This document shows, piece after piece, positions 6,935 to 7,355 of a DNA stretch of 7,355 nt. Each line of letters starts with the position of its first letter. Positions within the stretch are counted from its first letter, which is position 1. The notes beneath the pieces were generated by a model. It saw only the letters and a list, made by a program, of their open reading frames with translations. It did no database searches and had not been told where the DNA came from. The translations under genes were made by a program, and so were the position numbers. This stretch comes from Betaproteobacteria bacterium. Its GTDB lineage: Bacteria > Pseudomonadota > Gammaproteobacteria > Burkholderiales > Thiobacillaceae. Location: assembly GCA_020049245.1 (NCBI GenBank), contig JAIFLB010000194.1, forward strand, positions 1 to 7,355, written 5' to 3'.

Positions 6935-7355
6935 AGCGGCACATCATGGATCAGGTGTCGTTCGAGCAATGCAAGGCCATCATCGGCGCCGGACCGGCCG
7001 GCCTCACCGCCGCCTTCGACCTGGGCAAACTGGGCCACGCCGTCACCGTCTACGAAGCGCTCGACCAACCCGGCGGCATGACGCGCTGGGGCATCCCGGA
7101 ATATCGGCTGCCTTATGACGTCATCGATCAGGATGTCGACGTGATCCGTTCGGTCGGCGTCGATATCCGCTGCAATGTGAAGATTGGCCGGGATATCACC
7201 CTCGACCAACTCCGCAGTGAAAACGATGCCGTCATGCTGGCGATCGGCCTGCAGGAAGGCCGGCAGACGCGCATCGATTCCTTCGTGGAAATCGTGCAGG
7301 GCTACTCGGTCGAAGAAGCCATCCTGGAAGCCGACCGCTGCGTCGCCTGTGGCCT
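6784..7355 (+). CDS. GltD / NfnB-like FAD-NAD(P)H oxidoreductase domain, continuation of the preceding gene, 3' partial
   Basis: Open in frame +1 to the window end with no start of its own. It translates to AVRDGDYQRGLELLYASNPFSGICGRVCTHKCEDAC, the second cysteine group of the GltD N-terminal Fe-S domain, then IIGAGPAGLTAAFDLGKLGHAVTVYEA (FAD Rossmann motif GAGPAG), QPGGMTRWGIPEYRLP and DAVMLAIGLQEGRQ, all classic for the glutamate synthase small-subunit / NfnB family. These proteins take electrons from NAD(P)H through FAD; the NAD(P) Rossmann motif would lie beyond the window. It should be one polypeptide with the ferredoxin part. The expected segment with pattern CxxxCPxxxxIPxYI, which should sit between CVACG and AVRDGDY, is absent at 6783/6784, so two cluster cysteines are missing and the frame shifts. 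From 7265 the sequence repeats 6693-6783, which is out of place in this family. Family call is firm; the gene structure as shown is probably wrong. Confidence 0.82.
7265..7355 (+). repeat. 91-bp exact direct repeat, copy 2, reaching the window end
   Basis: Offset from copy 1 by 572 bases, which is not a multiple of three, yet it reads in frame with the GltD-like sequence before it (EGRQ then TRIDSFVEIV). GltD-family proteins normally continue after this point with a PGxD-type stretch, so the copy is misplaced. It ends at the final base, at the same position where copy 1 loses frame. Most likely an assembly artefact at a contig end. Confidence 0.97.

Noticed and set aside
6588..7118. 176-residue plus-strand frame over the ferredoxin/GltD region
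   Set aside because: Arg/Pro/Ala-rich off-frame reading; the GltD motifs are in a different frame.
3..7355. Ordinary complex I (nuo) operon
   Set aside because: Pump subunits are fused and precede NuoH, the input module is GltD-type rather than NuoEFG, and the quinone-site His and Tyr are missing.
6693..7355. Genuine tandem duplication or recombination-driven phase-variable repeat
   Set aside because: Only 91 bp, perfectly identical, ending exactly at the sequence edge and at a frame break, and out of place in the protein family; an assembly error explains all of these more simply.

Overview
The window is one tightly packed plus-strand operon segment. It encodes most of a membrane-bound, complex I-like respiratory module of the group 4 [NiFe]-hydrogenase / NADH dehydrogenase superfamily. 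The DNA is GC-rich, with C/G-rich third codon positions and ATGA stop/start overlaps. This suits a high-GC proteobacterium (beta or gamma would be my guess), but no phylogenetic marker is present. The window begins inside the first gene and ends inside the last. Gaps between genes are 17 nt or less, and I see no promoter, terminator, RNA gene or complete mobile element.

Layout, left to right: (1) a very large, 5'-truncated membrane protein made of two NuoL/M/N (MrpD)-type proton-pump subunits fused in one reading frame; (2) a NuoH-type membrane anchor; (3) a NuoB-type small subunit; (4) a NuoC-type subunit; (5) a NuoD-type / hydrogenase large-subunit-like protein; (6) a two-cluster NuoI-type ferredoxin reading in frame into a GltD-type (glutamate synthase small subunit / NfnB-like) FAD and NAD(P) domain. 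This last gene is interrupted by a frame break and is cut by the window end.

Mechanistic reading: electrons would enter from NAD(P)H (or ferredoxin) through the GltD-type flavoprotein, pass through the ferredoxin domain to the NuoB/C/D arm, and the energy would drive H+ or Na+ translocation through NuoH and the double pump subunit. The terminal acceptor is unclear. The NuoD-like subunit has lost three of the four [NiFe] cysteine positions, including both at the C-terminus, so it should not be a hydrogenase. It also lacks the His and Tyr that hold the quinone headgroup in complex I. This places the operon with the energy-converting hydrogenase-related (Ehr) complexes, whose substrate is poorly defined. 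Unusual points are the double-pump fusion, a NuoB-like protein with one of the four N2-cluster cysteines replaced by Gly, four closely spaced cysteines at the altered NuoD active site, and the ferredoxin-GltD fusion.

The last ~660 bases need caution. A 91-bp exact direct repeat (6693-6783 and 7265-7355) has its second copy ending at the last base of the window. The first copy ends exactly where the last gene loses frame and lacks an expected cysteine segment. This looks like an assembly error at a contig end rather than biology.
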